Of a DNA stretch of 64,000 nt, positions 62,681-64,000 are shown piece by piece; position 1 is the first letter of the stretch, and each line of letters starts with the position of its first letter. Under the pieces are notes generated by a model, which made no database searches, was not told where the DNA came from, and saw only the letters and a list, made by a program, of their open reading frames with translations. Location of the stretch: assembly GCF_037176765.1 (NCBI RefSeq), contig NC_090025.1, positions 14,685,545 through 14,749,544 on the forward strand. Reading direction: 5' to 3'. A program made the position numbers and the translations under genes. Source of the DNA: Anolis sagrei. Taxonomy: Eukaryota; Chordata; Lepidosauria; Squamata; Anolidae.

Positions 62681-64000
62681 TCACGTCCATGCCTCTTTCA
62701 CTAAGAGTTATAGCCCCCAGGCGTGACGGCGCACATATATACATACATACTTTGCCTTTTATATATACAGAAGGTATAGATGTAAGCCAGGAAATGGTAG
62801 TTAGAAAGACAGCTCCAAAAAGCTGGATTGATGTATCCATGGCTCACCTAAAGTTCATAATTTTGGCTTTCAAACCTGCCTCTGACTTATACATCAGGTC
62901 AACTTATACATGAGAATATACAGTAGTAATAAAGATAATAATGGTACTACTGGAATTGTTGTTCGGCTTTTGCTTGTTGCATCTTCTGTATGCCGAAAGG
63001 CATCTTCAGTCAGTTTTTTAAAAGCTTCCACATTTGCATTTTGTTGTTGTTGTTGTCATCGCCCCTCTGTCTTGAAAAACAGTCTGGAATTGAGACGTTT
63101 AGAAAAGGAAGGTTCCTCCCCACCCTCCTGCCCTGGAGACAGGTGGTAAAAACATTGCTTAAATTTTAGTCATGCTGATGCAAATTATATTGGAGCAGGA
63201 TGAAACAGTAAAGGTGGCACACTTTCCACGTTAGCATATGAAGCCGAAACACAGGGAGTGGAAGCTTTGTGTAAAAGGGGATAGATGTGAAATTACACAG
63301 TTATGCAGCCACAAACATTGCAGATTCATTGGCATTACATAGGGTTTCCTCGCCCACATGCATTGAGTTTTGATGCCTTTAGAGTCTAGTTTAATAAAGT
63401 TGCTTTGGCTCAGATATGTTCACAATCCTGAATGGTCTGAAGCGTCAATAATTTTACAAAAAAAATTATATCGAATACAGAACTTTTGATCAACGTACAC
63501 TTTGTAGCATCTTTGAAACTAACTGGATTGATGTAGAAAGAAATTGGTAGCATAAGTTTCGTAGACTTCATTAGATTTTGGTAGAATATCCTTGGCATAA
63601 CAACCCTATATTTTAACGCTCTCTAGTGTGTTTAAAATATTGCTTTATGTGCTGGTATGGCTGTACCAGGAGCTCCAACTTTATTTTCTTTCTGTTATCT
63701 GTTTGCAGTCATAGGGCAGGCCCCCTGTCCATCATAATTAAGCTTTGGTTCCACCCCTTGTTCAGGGCTCTGGGAGGGAATGGAGCCATTTTTTTGGGCA
63801 GTCTCTCATAAGGAAACTAAACTATAGGACGTAGACCAGCTCGTCCCGTAGAAAAGCTTTTCTCAAGAGTATCCAGGGAAAAGGAACATCCGGGGAAACA
63901 GAAACAGAAATTCCAGGGAAAGGGTCTCAAGGCTCTGACTGAGAGCTCACAGCCTCTCAGCCTCACAACAAACAGAGGGAAAACAGCCCTGAAGTTCTCA
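62681..64000. other. No gene recognised to window end
   Basis: Contains a short (ATAC)n near 62735-62750. 63700-64000 differs in composition (purine-rich, GGGAAACAGAAACAGAAATTCC) and may be the edge of a repeat continuing beyond the window. No splice-flanked EGF-type exon is present. Confidence 0.4.

Noticed and set aside
63702-63754. Acceptor-like TTTGCAG followed by a short open stretch
   Set aside because: No donor in a sensible place and no recognisable peptide.

Overview
The window reads as squamate reptile DNA, most likely an iguanian lizard. This rests on the repeat content: Sauria SINEs with BovB-like tails, BovB/RTE, CR1, L2 and L1 LINEs, SPIN-type hAT elements, Helitrons, Penelope-like elements, a 5S-rRNA-like SINE and many palindromic MITEs. 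Almost every long open frame is the dead 3' end of a LINE or low-complexity sequence.

Only one host gene can be supported. A CT/GC-rich promoter and leader (about 29.88-30.73 kb, + strand) is followed by a signal-peptide exon at 30732-30798 (MDFLAALWLAGLALGLPCLQAE, strong Kozak context, GTGAGT donor). The MDFL start and LQA-E end resemble nephronectin (NPNT). That name is a hypothesis. A possible 14-nt microexon at 38989-39002 would keep the frame. Under this reading 1-29.88 kb is upstream intergenic DNA and 30.8-64 kb is first-intron sequence running off the window.

Layout: 1-16.9 kb holds BovB, L2, CR1, SINE and Penelope pieces, a Helitron (7125-8493), a SPIN-type hAT (10512-11273) and a Tigger that appears split by L2 and a probable solo LTR (11702-13611). 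16998-18618 is a mariner holding a hAT that holds a Penelope element. 19-29.8 kb is hAT, L2-tailed SINE, MITE and zinc-finger-LINE debris. 31-38.9 kb is a nested stack of SPIN, solo LTR and Penelope copies. 39.6-64 kb carries CR1, a tandemly amplified hAT, a second Helitron, the zinc-finger LINE, an L1 end, a second mariner and a 0.5-kb polypyrimidine tract. Several non-repetitive stretches may be conserved non-coding DNA.

The strongest unusual signal is the Penelope-like family. Its copies have 10-13-bp target duplications, an extra ~35-nt extension at one end, a readable endonuclease C-terminus, and a conserved element matching a minimal hammerhead ribozyme. A second signal is a short core sequence shared by SPIN-type hATs, another hAT family and the Helitrons.
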